Origin: an uncultured bacterium
GTDB lineage: Bacteria > Bdellovibrionota_C > UBA2361 > SZUA-149 > CALKYB01
Assembly: GCA_938022485.1 (NCBI GenBank)
Contig: CALIEE010000203.1
Span: 1-9,337 of the forward strand
DNA: 9,337 nt
Reading direction: 5' to 3'
This document shows, piece by piece, positions 8,114 to 9,337 of the stretch. Each line of letters opens with the position of its first letter. Within the stretch, counting starts at the first letter, position 1. The translations under genes and the position numbers were made by a program. The notes under the pieces are model-generated. The model made no database searches, had not been told where the DNA came from, and was given only the letters and a program-made list of their open reading frames with translations.

Positions 8114-8129
8114 CTTAGAAATTTCTAAG
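8114..8129 (+). terminator. Palindrome with T-rich tail between two glycan genes; weak terminator or operator
   Basis: CTTAGAAATTTCTAAG is a perfect 16-bp palindrome lying six bases after the stop codon of the exported-protein gene and followed by TTTATTTT. As RNA it gives a 6-bp stem with an AATT loop, weak because only two pairs are G-C. The tail is T-rich only on the + side. It may attenuate transcription into the sugar transferase gene, or be a binding site for a dimeric regulator. Confidence 0.4.
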
Positions 8130-8149
8130 TTTATTTTCCAAAGGATAGG

Positions 8150-9337
8150 GTGTTAAAGCAGCATTGGAGATTGGTATCTTTTATCGCACGGATTACAGAT
8201 AATCTGATAATCCTTTGCGGCTTTTTCTTAGCCTACGCTCTTCGAGATAATTTCGTCTTCTTTGTTAATAATCTTGCCGAACTTGCTCCGGCTCTTTTTC
8301 AGGACGTGGTTGCGAGATCTGGGGTTGTGCAAGGTGAGCTTGGTCAAAGTCTTGGTCCAATTAGTGACTACTTTATAGTCTTTGTTATTTGTTTTCCTTT
8401 ATTTAATTTCTTTTTAACCACTCTTGGTGGGTATCATAGCATGCGCTTTCGATCTCCACTGAGCTTTCTCAGGTTATCAGCTGGGGTAAGTGGAGCTGCG
8501 TTTCTTTGCGCCAGTGCTCTTTTATTCGTACTTAATCTGGATCTTAGTAGAAGTTTTCTCGCTACATTTTGCCTTATTGTTTTTGTGACATTGTTCCTAG
8601 AAAGAACGGTGGTGCTGGGTTTACTTAGGGCTTTTAGGGTTCGAGGTAAAAATTTCAGAAATCTTTTGATTGTTGGCACAGGAGAACAAGCGCAGAAAAT
8701 ATATAATGAAATTCTTGAAAGCCCTGAATTAGGAATAAAAGTAAGTGGCTTTGTCGAAACTTCCGCTAGGCATTACCGGAGTCTTCCAAAGAAAAGAGTT
8801 AACGAAGCTGTGAGTCCGGATGCTGGAGTTGTTATTGAGAATTTTCTTTCCGAGGAGATCTCCTCACGGGTGATTGCTGATCGAGACAGTTATGAGGAAA
8901 CCTTAAAGAAGCATGCGATTGATGAGGTTCTGTTTACCGACACTGAAAGGTATTACCGAGTAGTCCAGAACATGGCTAGTATCGCAGTCGATGAAGGTAT
9001 TACTGTTAGTTTTTCGGCTGTTATTTTTGGTTTTGATATAACCCGCTCTGGAATTAGTTATTTTGGCAAGACACCTTTAGTTCATCTTGAGTCTACACCA
9101 ACCTCTATGATGCCCCTAGGGATTAAGAGAGCAATTGATTTACTTGTCTCTTCTTTGGGAATTGTGATGCTGGGACCAGTATTCTTGCTATTAGGACTAA
9201 TTTTGAAGCTAGATTCTAAGGGCCCTATCTTTTTTAAGCAAAAACGAGTGGGTCTAAATGGTAGACTTTTTACGTTATATAAATTTCGCTCAATGTTTAC
9301 AGATGCTGAGTCTAGGTTGGCAGACTTAAAAGACAGC
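8150..9337 (+). CDS. Polyprenyl glycosylphosphotransferase (initiating sugar transferase), 3' end outside window
   Basis: Open to the window edge (396 codons visible). Enzymes of this family transfer a sugar-1-phosphate from a UDP-sugar to undecaprenyl phosphate, the first step of exopolysaccharide, capsule or O-antigen synthesis. The start is taken as GTG at 8150: the frame is closed by a stop at 8126, and AAGGAT lies at 8141-8146. The N-terminus has about four membrane helices (19-31, 74-89, 106-128, 137-152) with the typical GGYHSMRFRSP at 93-103. A nucleotide-binding CoA/Rossmann-like domain follows (LLIVGTGEQAQ, 172-182; IDEVLFTD, 257-264). The bacterial sugar transferase domain begins near 325 (IKRAIDLLVSS), then a hydrophobic segment, DSKGPIFFKQKRVG (355-368) and YKFRSM (377-382). 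The catalytic Asp-Glu pair of the LDELPQ motif lies past the window end, so activity cannot be confirmed. The segment between G200 and I257 is longer than in the members I recall. Last visible gene of the glycan set. Confidence 0.93.
   Translation, partial: MLKQHWRLVSFIARITDNLIILCGFFLAYALRDNFVFFVNNLAELAPALFQDVVARSGVVQGELGQSLGPISDYFIVFVICFPLFNFFLTTLGGYHSMRFRSPLSFLRLSAGVSGAAFLCASALLFVLNLDLSRSFLATFCLIVFVTLFLERTVVLGLLRAFRVRGKNFRNLLIVGTGEQAQKIYNEILESPELGIKVSGFVETSARHYRSLPKKRVNEAVSPDAGVVIENFLSEEISSRVIADRDSYEETLKKHAIDEVLFTDTERYYRVVQNMASIAVDEGITVSFSAVIFGFDITRSGISYFGKTPLVHLESTPTSMMPLGIKRAIDLLVSSLGIVMLGPVFLLLGLILKLDSKGPIFFKQKRVGLNGRLFTLYKFRSMFTDAESRLADLKDS

Noticed and set aside
8434..8679. 81-residue - strand open frame near the right end
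   Set aside because: It is fully antisense to the membrane and nucleotide-binding part of the sugar transferase gene, whose + frame is open from 8129 to the window end with clear family motifs.

Overview
The window reads as an ordinary chromosomal segment of a Gram-negative, moderately AT-rich bacterium. The evidence for this is a class A (E. coli-like) RNase P RNA, a two-helix inner-membrane protein with a LapA-like front end and TPR repeats, and an undecaprenyl-phosphate-linked surface glycan locus. I cannot name the species. A proteobacterial or deltaproteobacteria-like lineage is a guess from overall protein feel only.

Left part (1-2366, + strand): the 3' end of uvrB is followed 24 bases later by complete uvrC, so two of the three excision-nuclease subunits sit in one transcription unit. 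Facing them on the - strand, with only three bases between the stop codons, is a 413-residue membrane-anchored TPR protein that joins a LapA-like membrane domain to LapB-like repeats (2370-3611). Its best intrinsic terminator lies inside the 3' coding region of uvrC.

Middle (3612-4386): a non-coding region holding rnpB (about 3867-4241, + strand), recognised from all the conserved class A blocks and a matching P1 stem. Its P15 region is shortened and shows no GGU motif for tRNA CCA. Between rnpB and the next gene is a 13-bp inverted repeat whose arms enclose 55 bases carrying three AGAAC repeats spaced 15-16 bases apart.

Right part (4387 to the end, + strand): four tightly packed genes for membrane glycan assembly. 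In order they are a GT2 glycosyltransferase of the polyprenyl-phosphate sugar synthase type, a 711-residue polytopic membrane protein of the PTPS-related/GT-C-like kind (4-base overlap), an exported protein with one C-terminal membrane helix and no recognised family (TTG start, 9 bases downstream), and a polyprenyl glycosylphosphotransferase that starts with GTG and runs off the window. A plausible reading is that the GT2 enzyme makes a lipid-linked sugar inside the cell, the multi-pass protein transfers it on the outer face with the exported protein as partner, and the last enzyme starts a lipid-linked polysaccharide.
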